This document shows positions 26,126 through 34,397 of a stretch of DNA of 64,000 nucleotides, piece by piece; positions within the stretch are counted from its first letter, which is position 1; each line of letters opens with the position of its first letter. The DNA is taken from contig CAKSQO010000004.1 in NCBI GenBank assembly GCA_934486615.1, positions 62,001-126,000 on the forward strand. The letters are read 5' to 3'. The stretch comes from an uncultured Eubacteriales bacterium. GTDB taxonomy: Bacteria; Bacillota; Clostridia; Oscillospirales; Acutalibacteraceae. The notes beneath the pieces were generated by a model, which did no database searches, was not told the origin of the DNA, and saw only the letters and a program-made list of their open reading frames with translations. Both the position numbers and the translations under genes were made by a program.

Positions 26126-27556
26126 TTAGTCGGCCGAAGCCAGTGCTTCAAGCACTATTTCCCTCTCGTCAAAATGGTTTTTGGTCTTTCCGATTATCTG
26201 ATAAGTCTCGTGGCCTTTGCCGGCCAGAACAATTATATCATCTTTCTGCGCGTTTTGCACGGCGAATTTTATCGCCTGAGCGCGGTTTTCGATAACGGTG
26301 TACGGAGTTTTCGTGTTCTTCATACCGATGAGAATGTCGTCGATGATGTCCATCGGCTCCTCCGTGCGCGGATTGTCGCTCGTTACTATGCAATAATCAG
26401 AGAGCGCCGCAGCTATCCTGCCCATCTTCGGGCGCTTGGTACGATCGCGGTCGCCGCCGCAGCCGAACAGGGTCACAAGGCGACCCGATTTTATCTTATT
26501 CATTGTCGAGAGGATATTTTCAAGGCCGTCGGGTGTGTGAGCGTAGTCGATAATCACCGTGAAATCGCGGCCTGTGTCGACTACCTCGGCGCGACCCTTT
26601 ACGCCCTTTGCCTTTGAGAGCGCTTCGCAGACTTTTTCAAAGTCGAAGCCGAGCTCGATAAGCGTGCTCGCCGCCGCGAGGGCATTATAGACCGAGAAGC
26701 GGCCGGGAGTCGCGATCTTCACGCGGCCGATTCGGCTCTTGCTCAGCAGCTCGAATACCGCGCCGTCGGGGCGGTAGTTTATCGCCTTTGCGGTAAAGTC
26801 GGCGGAAGTATCATCAACAGCGAAGCTCGCCGTCTTGCACGTTACGCCCTCGAGCATGACCTTAGCCCACTCGTCGTCGGAGTTGACGATGGCAATGTCG
26901 CTTACGTCGAACAGCTTTCGCTTTGCGTGGACGTAATTTTCCATAGTGATGTGGTAATCGAGGTGATCCTGAGTCAGGTTCGTGAACACTCCTGCGGCGA
27001 AATGCAGGCCCCAAACGCGCTTCTGGTCGAGCGCATGGGACGAGACCTCCATTACGACGTACTCGCAGCCCTCGTCAGCCATGCGGCGTAGCAGCGCATG
27101 CAGGTCGCGTGCGTCGGGCGTGGTGTTCTCGGTCGGAATGACCTCGTCGCCTATCATATTCTGAATAGTGCCGATAAGGCCGACCTTACGGCCGAGCTGC
27201 TCAAGCACCGATTTGATAAGGCAGGTGGTCGTGGTCTTGCCGTTTGTTCCCGTAACGCCGATAAACTTCAGCTCGTTCTTCGGGTCGCCGAACAGCGCAG
27301 AGCACATATTGGCATAGGCGGCCTTGGTGTCGGGCACGATGACCTGGCAGTCGACGCCGACGTTATGCTCCGCAATGACTGCGGCAGCGCCCTTGCAGGC
27401 GGCGCTTTCGGCATATTTATGCCCGTCGGTCACGGTGCCGTTTATACAGACAAACGCCGTACCCGGAGCGACTTTGCGCGAATCGTTGGTCACGTCTGTG
27501 ATTTCAACGTCCTTAACTCCGTAGGGCAGTGTTCCGAGCAGTTTACTTAATTTCAA
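26126..27556 (-). CDS. murE: UDP-MurNAc-L-Ala-D-Glu:meso-diaminopimelate ligase
   Basis: A 476-residue Mur ligase. The P-loop is GVTGTNGKTTTTCLI, the ATPase/central signatures are VMEVSSHALDQKR and DYAHTPDGLENIL, and the substrate motif is SDNPRTEEP. DNPR marks meso-diaminopimelate rather than lysine, so the wall is of the DAP type. It starts at a TTG at 27556, 6 nt after GGGGGAG. murF and murD, usually next, are missing here. Confidence 0.96.
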   Translation of the reverse strand: MKLSKLLGTLPYGVKDVEITDVTNDSRKVAPGTAFVCINGTVTDGHKYAESAACKGAAAVIAEHNVGVDCQVIVPDTKAAYANMCSALFGDPKNELKFIGVTGTNGKTTTTCLIKSVLEQLGRKVGLIGTIQNMIGDEVIPTENTTPDARDLHALLRRMADEGCEYVVMEVSSHALDQKRVWGLHFAAGVFTNLTQDHLDYHITMENYVHAKRKLFDVSDIAIVNSDDEWAKVMLEGVTCKTASFAVDDTSADFTAKAINYRPDGAVFELLSKSRIGRVKIATPGRFSVYNALAAASTLIELGFDFEKVCEALSKAKGVKGRAEVVDTGRDFTVIIDYAHTPDGLENILSTMNKIKSGRLVTLFGCGGDRDRTKRPKMGRIAAALSDYCIVTSDNPRTEEPMDIIDDILIGMKNTKTPYTVIENRAQAIKFAVQNAQKDDIIVLAGKGHETYQIIGKTKNHFDEREIVLEALASAD

Positions 27557-27571
27557 GGTGTTCTCCCCCTT

Positions 27572-29836
27572 TTAATCGCTTCCGTTTTCAAGTCTGAAGC
27601 TGACGGTTATAACAGTTCCTATCTCAACCTGCGACGAGGCCTTGCAGTCCTGCTGATAGGCGATGGCGCCGCTCTTGTTGAGAGCGTTGCCGACAAATTT
27701 CATGTTCAGCCCGCGGCTGCCCGCAAGCTCGTTTGCCTGGCTGACGGTCATACCGCTGAAATTCGGCACTTCGACCATTTGCGAGTCGCTCGCGTCGGTG
27801 TAGATTACCACCGTTCCCGACTCTGAGATGGACCGACCGCTGGGCGGCATCTGCCGCTCTACGGTATCGCCCGAGCCGACTATCTTGCATTTAAGCCCCA
27901 TCTGCTCGATCGTGCTGCGCGCAGCGACGACGGTGTTGCCGACGACGTCAGGTGTGCTCTTATCAAGCAAAGCAAGCTCGCTGTCGGTGTACTGCGGCTC
28001 AACGCCGAGGTACGGCAGTATCTCCGAAAGTATGCTGCCTGCGACAGGCGCTGCGATAGTGCCGCCGTAGATGTTATCCCCGTGCGGCTCATCGAGCACG
28101 ACGAGCACGACGACCTTCGGGTCGCTCGCAGGTGCGAAGCCGCAGAACGAGGACACGCGCGCCGACTCGTCGCCCGCGAGCTTTTGTGAAGTTCCTGTCT
28201 TACCGCCGACGTGATAGCCCGCGACATAGGCGTTCTTGCCCGAGCCGCCAGAGACGACGTTTTCAAGCAGGCTGCGGATAAGCTTCGAGGTCTCTTCCGA
28301 TATGACCTGACGCTTTTTTGTGGTCTCGACAGTCTTTTTAACGCTGCCGTCGGCCTGCTTTATCTCCTTGACAACGTGCGGCTGAACAAGATAGCCGCCG
28401 TTTACTGCAGCCGAGACTGCGGTTATCAGCTGAATCGGCGTTACGTTAAAGCCCTGACCGAACGATTCGCTCGCGAGGTCGACTATCGACATCGTGCTGC
28501 CGTCGTGGTAGGTCACTCCCGCCGTTGGGCTGGTTTCGCCCGGCAGGTCGATGCCCGTCTTGGCGGTGAAGCCGTAGGAGCGGAAGTATTTGAAGAATGC
28601 GTTTACGCCGAGGTTCTGTCCGATCTGAATGAATGCGGGGTTGCAGGAGTTCGCGAACGCCTGTGCAAGCGTCTGCGAGCCGTGGCCCGAGTGCTTATGG
28701 CAGTTGTAGCGCGTGCCCGCGATAACGATGTAGCCCGGGCAGCTGAAGCCGCTTGAGAGCGTGACCGCCTTTTCTTCAATGGCGGACGAGCCTGTAATTA
28801 TTTTGAACACCGAGCCCGGCTCGTATGTATCGGAAACCGCCTTATTTCTCCACTGCGCCTGCTGCGCCGCCGAGTAAGCTGTCTTGTATTCGTCGGTGCC
28901 CTTGAGGGCTTCAAGACTTGCGAGCGTCTTCTCGTCGGTTATCGTAAACGGATCGTTGGGGTTGTAGTCGGGCTTGGTCGCCATAGCGTAGATCTCGCCC
29001 GAGCTCGGATCCATTACGATAACGCAGCCGCGGTTGGTGACGTTATTCTCGGTCACGGCCTTTTCGAGGTACTTTTCGGCAACGTACTGGACGTATTTGT
29101 CGATAGTCAGTGTGAGTGTGTTGCCCGACTGCGCCTCGACCACTTTTTCGTAGCTGAACGGCATATTCGCGCCGCGTGCGTTCTTCGCCGCGACGATTCG
29201 GCCCGGCACGCCGCGCAGTTCCTCGTCGTAGTAGGCTTCAAGGCCGCTCAGTCCCTGATTATCCGTGCCGACGAAGCCGAGGACGGTCGAGGCGAGGTTG
29301 TCGTTGGGATAGTAGCGCTTGGTCGTTTCGTCAAGGCCGACGACCGTGCCGAGCTTATTCTCGCTTATGAAGGTACGCACCTTCTGCGCCGTTTTTTCTT
29401 CAATGGCGGAGACGACCTTTTCGTAATAGGTCTTTTTATTCGTCTGCTTGAGTATCTTGTCGCGGTCGACGTCGAGCAGCTCGCTCAGACCGTCGGCGAC
29501 TTTCTCGCGCTGCGAGTCGTTTTTGAAGTTCTGCGGAGTGATGTAGACCACCCACGCGGTCGCGCTCTCGGCAAGCTTTTCGCCGTTGCGGTCGCAGATG
29601 TCGCCGCGCTCTGCGGCAAGGGTGGTGTCCTGAAGCTGCTGCTCGGCGGCGAGGGCTTTGTACTTCTCGCCGTTGAAGATCATCACGTTTACGAGCTGTA
29701 TTCCCGCAGCGCCGAAAAATCCGACCGTTATAACGAGAATTATGCATATCATTCTGACCCACATAGACTTGGTCGACGACCTTACTTTGGGCTTATTTTC
29801 GCCGTCGGGGCGACTTTTGGTCGGCTTTTCGTCCAC
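27572..29836 (-). CDS. Class B penicillin-binding protein with PASTA domains (SpoVD/FtsI)
   Basis: A 754-residue transpeptidase that crosslinks septal or spore peptidoglycan. One N-terminal membrane span (about 27-50), a dimerisation domain, and the transpeptidase with SVFK (Ser342, Lys345), SCN (397-399) and KTG (546-548, GGKTGTSQ). Two C-terminal PASTA domains start near 632 and 695. The start is the GTG at 29836: AAGGAG is 8 nt away, while the GTG at 29845 overlaps the site. PASTA domains fit SpoVD or FtsI of Firmicutes; the two roles cannot be separated by sequence. Partner of FtsW in the same operon. Confidence 0.92.
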   Translation of the reverse strand: MDEKPTKSRPDGENKPKVRSSTKSMWVRMICIILVITVGFFGAAGIQLVNVMIFNGEKYKALAAEQQLQDTTLAAERGDICDRNGEKLAESATAWVVYITPQNFKNDSQREKVADGLSELLDVDRDKILKQTNKKTYYEKVVSAIEEKTAQKVRTFISENKLGTVVGLDETTKRYYPNDNLASTVLGFVGTDNQGLSGLEAYYDEELRGVPGRIVAAKNARGANMPFSYEKVVEAQSGNTLTLTIDKYVQYVAEKYLEKAVTENNVTNRGCVIVMDPSSGEIYAMATKPDYNPNDPFTITDEKTLASLEALKGTDEYKTAYSAAQQAQWRNKAVSDTYEPGSVFKIITGSSAIEEKAVTLSSGFSCPGYIVIAGTRYNCHKHSGHGSQTLAQAFANSCNPAFIQIGQNLGVNAFFKYFRSYGFTAKTGIDLPGETSPTAGVTYHDGSTMSIVDLASESFGQGFNVTPIQLITAVSAAVNGGYLVQPHVVKEIKQADGSVKKTVETTKKRQVISEETSKLIRSLLENVVSGGSGKNAYVAGYHVGGKTGTSQKLAGDESARVSSFCGFAPASDPKVVVLVVLDEPHGDNIYGGTIAAPVAGSILSEILPYLGVEPQYTDSELALLDKSTPDVVGNTVVAARSTIEQMGLKCKIVGSGDTVERQMPPSGRSISESGTVVIYTDASDSQMVEVPNFSGMTVSQANELAGSRGLNMKFVGNALNKSGAIAYQQDCKASSQVEIGTVITVSFRLENGSD

Positions 29837-29938
29837 TTTCGGCACTCCTTCCTAAATCGGCAAATGAGAGTTAAAACTTTCCGTCCTAACTCTCATATTA
29901 AACGCTATTCAAATTATATTTGAAACCGGAGTCTGCTA

Positions 29939-30403
29939 TTACTCGGCCGCAGCGGTCAGCAGCGAGCCGCCTTTGAGCACCTCGGTCTTGTCCGAGTCAA
30001 CGGCGTCGATGTAGTTTATCTGGTATCTTTCAGCTTTCTGCATACCAAGCTCCTGCGCCGACTGCTCAAGGTTTTTAAGCGATACGGTGTTCTCGATCCG
30101 CATCTCAAGCGAGGTATTTTCGCTTATCGCGCGGTCAAGCTGCGTGTCGCACTTGCTTATTTTCGAGGTGACCTCGGTTATGCGGACTCTCAGAAAGATG
30201 TTGCCTAAAACAAGCCCGAGCATGAGGACTATCATCATTATCATCGGTATGGACACCGCTCTTGCCGCGGATCTTCTCGGCTGCTTTACAACATCGGTGT
30301 CATTGCGGCGGTCAAGCTCAACGATATTCGACGGTTTTTCGGTTTTAGGCAGGAACATATCGTAGTCGTATGCGAAGCTGTTGACCTGATATCTGCTCAT
30401 CAT
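29939..30403 (-). CDS. FtsL-like septum protein
   Basis: A 154-residue bitopic protein between rsmH and the class B PBP gene, where ftsL lies in other Firmicutes. It has a cytoplasmic arm of about 48 residues, one membrane helix (SIPMIMMIVLMLGLVLGNIF) and a leucine-zipper-like coiled coil (about 75-125). Identity rests on architecture and position, since FtsL sequences diverge strongly. It would join FtsQ and FtsB/DivIC to recruit FtsW and the PBP. GGGAGAG precedes the ATG. Confidence 0.75.
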   Translation of the reverse strand: MMSRYQVNSFAYDYDMFLPKTEKPSNIVELDRRNDTDVVKQPRRSAARAVSIPMIMMIVLMLGLVLGNIFLRVRITEVTSKISKCDTQLDRAISENTSLEMRIENTVSLKNLEQSAQELGMQKAERYQINYIDAVDSDKTEVLKGGSLLTAAAE

Positions 30404-30425
30404 TGATCTCTCCCTGAAAATTTAC

Positions 30426-31349
30426 TTATAGTTTTTCGACCGCGCGCAGCTTTGCGCTTCTGACGCGGTAGTTTTCTTCAATTTGTTCTCCGCTCGGCTC
30501 GACAGGCTTGCGGTTGACGAGCTTTGCTCTCGGAGTCTTGCCGCACACGCACACGGGAAAATCGGGCGGGCAGGTGCAGCCGGTGCACCATTCGGCAAAG
30601 CGATGCTTGACCATTCTGTCCTCAAGCGAATGGAAGGTTATTATCGAAATTCGCCCGCCGACTTTGAGCCTGTCAAGCGCCTTGTCGAGGAATTCCGACA
30701 GGCAGTCAAGCTCGCCGTTGACGGCAATTCTTATGGCTTGAAAAGTTTTTCGCGCGGGGTGGCCGTCGCGCCGAGCCGACGCCGGATAAGAAGCGCTGAC
30801 GATGTCGGCCAGCTGCAGCGTAGTCTCAATCGGCGACTGCCCGCGACGCTGAACTATCGCGTTTGCGATGCGGCTTGCGAAGCGCTCGTCGGCGAACTCG
30901 CGTAGGATACGCGCAAGCGACTGCGCATCGTAGGTGTTGACGATGTCGCGCGCCGAGAGTCCTTTTTGGCTCATTCTCATATCAAGCGGCGCGTCGGCAT
31001 GGTAGGAAAAGCCGCGCTCGGCTTTGTCGAGCTGATGCGACGACACTCCGAGGTCGAGCAGCATGCCGTCGACAAGGTCTATGCCGCGCTCATCGAGCAC
31101 TTTGTCAAAGCTGCTGAAGTCGCTTTCGACGACCTCGGCGCATTCAAACGGCGCAAGGCGCTCGGTCGCAACGGCGACGGCGTCAGGGTCCTTGTCCAAC
31201 GACAGCAGGCGGCCCGAGGTCAGCCCGGAAGCGATGAGCTTTGAGTGCCCTGCTCCGCCCGCCGTGCCGTCTATGTAAATGCCGTCGGGTTTGACGTCAA
31301 GCAGGTCGACCGCTTCGGTCAGCAGCACTGTTTTGTGGTTAAACTCCAT
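30426..31349 (-). CDS. rsmH: 16S rRNA (cytosine1402-N4)-methyltransferase RsmH (MraW)
   Basis: A 307-residue methyltransferase that acts on C1402 of 16S rRNA in the P site. HKTVLLTEAVDLL, YIDGTAGGAGHSKLIAS (SAM loop), DGMLLDLGVSSHQLD and the C-terminal SFHSLEDRMVKHRF are standard for the family. AGGTGAG precedes the ATG by 4-5 nt. Second gene of the mraZ operon. Confidence 0.96.
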   Translation of the reverse strand: MEFNHKTVLLTEAVDLLDVKPDGIYIDGTAGGAGHSKLIASGLTSGRLLSLDKDPDAVAVATERLAPFECAEVVESDFSSFDKVLDERGIDLVDGMLLDLGVSSHQLDKAERGFSYHADAPLDMRMSQKGLSARDIVNTYDAQSLARILREFADERFASRIANAIVQRRGQSPIETTLQLADIVSASYPASARRDGHPARKTFQAIRIAVNGELDCLSEFLDKALDRLKVGGRISIITFHSLEDRMVKHRFAEWCTGCTCPPDFPVCVCGKTPRAKLVNRKPVEPSGEQIEENYRVRSAKLRAVEKL

Positions 31350-31361
31350 TTATCTCACCTG

Positions 31362-31784
31362 TCAGAAAAGGTACTGCTCCATAACTTCCGCTATACCGCT
31401 CGGGTCGGACATTCCCGCTTCCCAATCATTTTTGTTCCAGATTTCGATGGTCGAGTTGGTTCCGTTGACGTAAGCGCTCTCCTCAATGTGCGCATAGTTG
31501 CGCAGCACCTGCGGGATGAGCACGCGACCCTGCGAGTCGCACTCGACCTCGCTCGCCATCGGTACGAACTGGCGCTGCACCTTGACCTGCTGCATAAGCG
31601 GCAGCGCGTCAATGCGGCGCTGAATTTCCTCCCAGCGCTCGGCCGGGTATATTGAAAGGCACTTCTGGCCGTCGATAGGCAGCGCAATATAGAACCGCTC
31701 ACCCAGCCCCTCGCGAAATTTTGCGGGGATAAAGATGCGGCCCTTTTTATCGACATTATGAAGATATGATCCCACAAATGCCAT
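31362..31784 (-). CDS. mraZ: Transcriptional regulator MraZ
   Basis: A 140-residue protein with two AbrB-like SpoVT swapped-hairpin repeats: VDKKGRIFIPAKFRE and CDSQGRVLIPQVLRN. It forms ring oligomers and represses its own operon through repeated boxes. Such boxes are visible just upstream (31811-31840). First gene of the division cluster. Confidence 0.95.
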   Translation of the reverse strand: MAFVGSYLHNVDKKGRIFIPAKFREGLGERFYIALPIDGQKCLSIYPAERWEEIQRRIDALPLMQQVKVQRQFVPMASEVECDSQGRVLIPQVLRNYAHIEESAYVNGTNSTIEIWNKNDWEAGMSDPSGIAEVMEQYLF

Positions 31785-31810
31785 AAAACTACCCTCAACG
31801 AACGATTTTT

Positions 31811-31840
31811 AAACCACAATTCACCACAAAGCACCACTTT
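31811..31840 (-). promoter_or_regulatory. MraZ operator: three GTGGT boxes at 10-bp spacing
   Basis: On the minus strand, GTGGT occurs at 31837-31833, 31827-31823 and 31817-31813, exactly one helical turn apart. Known MraZ sites are TGG-type boxes repeated every 10 bp before mraZ. The boxes lie downstream of the predicted transcription start, so binding would block initiation or escape. Confidence 0.8.
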
Positions 31841-31857
31841 AGTGGTCTTGTAATGTA

Positions 31858-31886
31858 ATTATAATATCAATTCGGTGTTTTTTCAA
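31858..31886 (-). promoter_or_regulatory. Sigma-A promoter of the mraZ division operon
   Basis: On the minus strand, TTGAAA (31886-31881), a 17-nt spacer and TATAAT (31863-31858), about 75 nt before mraZ and just upstream of its operator. Confidence 0.8.
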
Positions 31887-32008
31887 TACAAAAGATGCTT
31901 TTTTTCGTTCGTTAAAACGCTGATTTTTAATCGCGGGGCTGCGGCACAAGATATTGTGGCCGAAAAGTTAATCATAACTAAATGTTGTCGGGATTGGTCG
32001 AAATATAT

Positions 32009-32052
32009 AAAAAGTGCACATAAGAACAAATGTTCTTATGTGCACTTTTTAC
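32009..32052. terminator. Long palindrome, likely bidirectional terminator
   Basis: 21-nt arms (32009-32029 and 32032-32052) match perfectly around AA. The outer end of the stem is an A tract facing a T tract, the usual form of a two-way intrinsic terminator. It would stop read-through of the rsmD-coaD unit into the mraZ promoter region. Confidence 0.7.
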
Positions 32053-32144
32053 AATAGTTTATTCAGTTTTTGTGGATTCGGAGCCTTACCGTTCCTCCAC
32101 CCCATCGGCAAAAGCGCCGCTTTTGCCTCAATCAATGGTGTTAA

Positions 32145-32300
32145 GCAGACTGCAGGATTGCGGTGTACGCGTTTGCGGTGCAGACTACAGGATTTCGGTG
32201 TGCGCGTTTGGGTGCAGACTGCAGGATTGCGGTGTACGCGTTTGGGTGCAGACTACAGGATTGCGGTGTACGCGTTTTGGTGCGAACAGCAGTAAATCGT
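32145..32300. repeat. 34-bp tandem direct repeat, four copies plus a decayed fifth
   Basis: Units start at 32145 (35 bp), 32180, 32214 and 32248 (34 bp each), and a degenerate fifth at 32282. Each begins GCAGACT and contains CAGGATTGCGGTGTACGCG with a few changes; the eighth base alternates G, A, G, A along the array. There are no spacers. No surrounding gene uses it. Function unknown. Confidence 0.9.
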
Positions 32301-32601
32301 GCTTATAACGGCAAGGCTGCGTACGGCATGCGGGACTGCAGCACATCATTGTAAGAGCAGTTAAAGCAAGGACGGTTACACACCGGCAACAACACCTTAT
32401 GCATCGGCAACAGCGTCTATCAGCAAAAGCCAAACATCAGCTGCTCACAGTCTGCGACAGCAAAGCACACCGGGCACGGCGAAACCCGCCTGCCCTATCA
32501 CATCAATATCACGCAGCTGCTGAGCACCATGCCGCAAGCAAACATCGCGGCAAAACCGCTCAGCCTCGCCGGGGCGCTTTCACAGTCTGCCGATTTTCCT
32601 A

Positions 32602-33069
32602 TTACTGCTCCTGCTTCGGAGCGGCGGGAGCCTGCGGGCGAAGAGACGCGCGGGTCTTGCGCAGCTCGGCCAGATTCTCGGTCAGGCCTTCGTCGGCGCG
32701 GCGCATAAGCTCCTCAACGAACTCCTGCGCGGCCTTTCTCATCTCGCGGCTCTTGGTCTGAGCCTGCGCGACGATCTCGTTAGCTCTCTGCTGAGCGAGC
32801 TTGGTTATCTCCTCCTGAGCAACGAGCGCCTTTGCGCGTTCCTCTGCGTTGCGGATAGTTGCCTCGGCGTCACGCTTTGCGTTGTTGATGATGTCGGCGC
32901 GGTCGGCGACGATGCCTCTGGCCTGTTTGACCTCCTGCGGCATATTCAGGCGCATATCGTCGATGAGTGCGCGAACCTTCTCGCTCTCGACGACGGTGCG
33001 GCCGCCGGGGAATCTCATTCCCTTATCAAGCAGTTCATCAAGCTGATCAAGCAGTTCTTCCATATTCAT
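32602..33069 (-). CDS. Coiled-coil protein of unknown function downstream of coaD
   Basis: A 155-residue soluble protein, rich in Ala, Glu, Lys and Arg, with a long predicted helix (about 40-140) and a Pro/Ala tail (RPQAPAAPKQEQ). It resembles the short ATP synthase E/B-subunit-like or DivIVA-like proteins often found after coaD in Clostridia; such labels reflect coiled-coil similarity only. It starts 7 nt after coaD and is probably co-transcribed with rsmD-coaD. I do not assign a function. Confidence 0.8.
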   Translation of the reverse strand: MNMEELLDQLDELLDKGMRFPGGRTVVESEKVRALIDDMRLNMPQEVKQARGIVADRADIINNAKRDAEATIRNAEERAKALVAQEEITKLAQQRANEIVAQAQTKSREMRKAAQEFVEELMRRADEGLTENLAELRKTRASLRPQAPAAPKQEQ

Positions 33070-33076
33070 AACAATT

Positions 33077-33568
33077 CTATCCTTTCTGACTGAATCTGTT
33101 TTTTATTGTATCATGAATGACAGCGGGGACGAGGGCGCTGATATCCGCGTCCTTTGCTGCCAACATTCTGACTAAGCTTGAGCTGACGTACATATTCTCC
33201 GACGAGGTCGTCAGGAACACCGTGTCGGCTGTGGGGTTGAGCTTCTTATTTGTAAGCGCCATCTGAAACTCATATTCAAAGTCGCTCAACGCGCGCAGGC
33301 CTTTTACGATGGCGCACGCGCCGACTTTCTTGGTATATTCGGCAAGCAGCATATCGGACGAGTCGACCTCAACATTTTTAAGGCCGCTGTCGTCGATGAC
33401 CCTTCGAATAAGGTCGACGCGCTCTTCGAGCGTGAACACAGGCTGCTTTGCGTCGTTGCACATAACGACGACTATGACCCTGTCGAACAGCTTTGCAGCG
33501 CGGGTGATTATATCGAGATGGCCGAAGGTTATCGGGTCAAAGCTGCCCGGGCAAACGACGGTTTTCAT
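33077..33568 (-). CDS. coaD: Phosphopantetheine adenylyltransferase
   Basis: A 163-residue nucleotidyltransferase that makes dephospho-CoA from 4'-phosphopantetheine and ATP. CPGSFDPITFGHLDII (with the T/HxGH motif), KGLRALSDFEYEFQMA and MYVSSSLVRML are the CoaD signatures. Its ATG overlaps the rsmD stop, a coupling seen in many Firmicutes. Confidence 0.96.
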   Translation of the reverse strand: MKTVVCPGSFDPITFGHLDIITRAAKLFDRVIVVVMCNDAKQPVFTLEERVDLIRRVIDDSGLKNVEVDSSDMLLAEYTKKVGACAIVKGLRALSDFEYEFQMALTNKKLNPTADTVFLTTSSENMYVSSSLVRMLAAKDADISALVPAVIHDTIKNRFSQKG

Positions 33569-34110
33569 TATTGGCCGTCCTTTCTGTAGACGGAAACGGT
33601 GGTTTTGCCGTATTTGTACCGCTTTGCGAGGGTGAGCCCGGGTGCGGAATCAGGCAATTTTTCGTCGGTCGGGTGCTCGCACACGGCGACGGCGAAGTCG
33701 CTCATGACCGAGCCGACCTTGGCAAGCGCCGACTGCAGCAGCCCCGTAGAATACGGCGGATCGAGAAAGACGATGTCAAACTCGTCGCGGCAGGCGGAGA
33801 GGAATCCTATCGAGTCGCTCATGACCACGCGGGCGTTTTCGGCAAGTGACGTTGAAGCGAGGTTGTCGTTGACAACGGCAATCGAGCGCTTTGAGCAGTC
33901 GACAAACACGGCGGACGCTGCCGCGCGGGAGAGCGCTTCGATTCCGAGCTGACCCGAGCCTGCAAACAGGTCGAGCACACGCCTGCCCTCAATATCGAAC
34001 TGGAGCACGCTGAACATGGCCTCCTTGACCTTGTCGGTCGTGGGACGCACATCGTTGCCCTCGAGCGTTTTAAGTTTTCGGCCGCGGGCCGAACCCGTAA
34101 TTACTCTCAT
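33568..34110 (-). CDS. rsmD: 16S rRNA (guanine966-N2)-methyltransferase RsmD
   Basis: A 180-residue methyltransferase that acts on G966. MRVITGSARGRKLKT is the typical start, VLDLFAGSGQLGIEALSR the SAM site and FLDPPYSTG the catalytic DPPY motif. AGAGG lies 10 nt before the ATG. It heads the rsmD-coaD unit. Confidence 0.95.
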   Translation of the reverse strand: MRVITGSARGRKLKTLEGNDVRPTTDKVKEAMFSVLQFDIEGRRVLDLFAGSGQLGIEALSRAAASAVFVDCSKRSIAVVNDNLASTSLAENARVVMSDSIGFLSACRDEFDIVFLDPPYSTGLLQSALAKVGSVMSDFAVAVCEHPTDEKLPDSAPGLTLAKRYKYGKTTVSVYRKDGQ

Positions 34111-34129
34111 AAGAAATAAACCTCTCTAT

Positions 34130-34159
34130 ATTATCACATCAAAGCGTGTCGTTTGTCAA
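34130..34159 (-). promoter_or_regulatory. Sigma-A promoter of rsmD-coaD
   Basis: On the minus strand, TTGACA (34159-34154), an 18-nt spacer and GATAAT (34135-34130), 20 nt before rsmD. Confidence 0.7.
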
Positions 34160-34312
34160 CATAAAATTGGGGTTTTTGGGCTTTTTTATGCAAATAGCCA
34201 AAAGCGCAAAGCAAAAATTGACAAATTGAAAATGAATAAAGTTCCCGACCGAGAACAAACTATTTTCAGACAACATTCTTTGATTTTAGCGTTTGCATGA
34301 TGTTGTCAGGAT

Positions 34313-34340
34313 AGGGAGCGGTTGAATCAAGCCGCTCCCT
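34313..34340. terminator. Hairpin in the rsmD / topoisomerase gap
   Basis: A 9-bp perfect stem (AGGGAGCGG with CCGCTCCCT) and a 10-nt loop. There is no T run on either side, so it may be a second, weak stop for the topoisomerase transcript. Confidence 0.4.
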
Positions 34341-34364
34341 GTCTTAGTTTCAGGCGCAAAATTC

Positions 34365-34388
34365 GGGGCAGGAGCAGGCTCCTGCTCC
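34365..34388 (-). terminator. Terminator of the topoisomerase pair
   Basis: Eleven paired positions (GGGAGCAGGAGC against GCTCCTGCCCC, one G-T pair) with a 2-nt loop, 10 nt after the stop codon, then GAATTTTG on the minus strand. The T stretch is short. Confidence 0.55.
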
Positions 34389-34397
34389 CACGCTTCA

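Larger units (their letters stand above)
31887..32601. other. Gene-poor region between the mraZ promoter and the coiled-coil gene
   Basis: About 700 nt without a convincing gene. It holds a 21-bp palindrome (32009-32052), a 9-bp hairpin GGCAAAAGC/GCTTTTGCC (32107-32127) and the 34-bp tandem repeat (32145-32281). I see nothing recognisable in 32300-32600. Short open frames across the repeat exist in all three plus frames with the same peptide motifs, as expected of a repeat whose length is not a multiple of three. Confidence 0.7.

Noticed and set aside
32145..32300. CRISPR-like array
   Set aside because: The repeats are head to tail with no unique spacers, and no cas gene is near.
32014..32308. 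Small protein genes over the repeat
   Set aside because: All three plus frames are open with the same peptide motifs because 34 is not a multiple of three; no ribosome site, no codon pattern.
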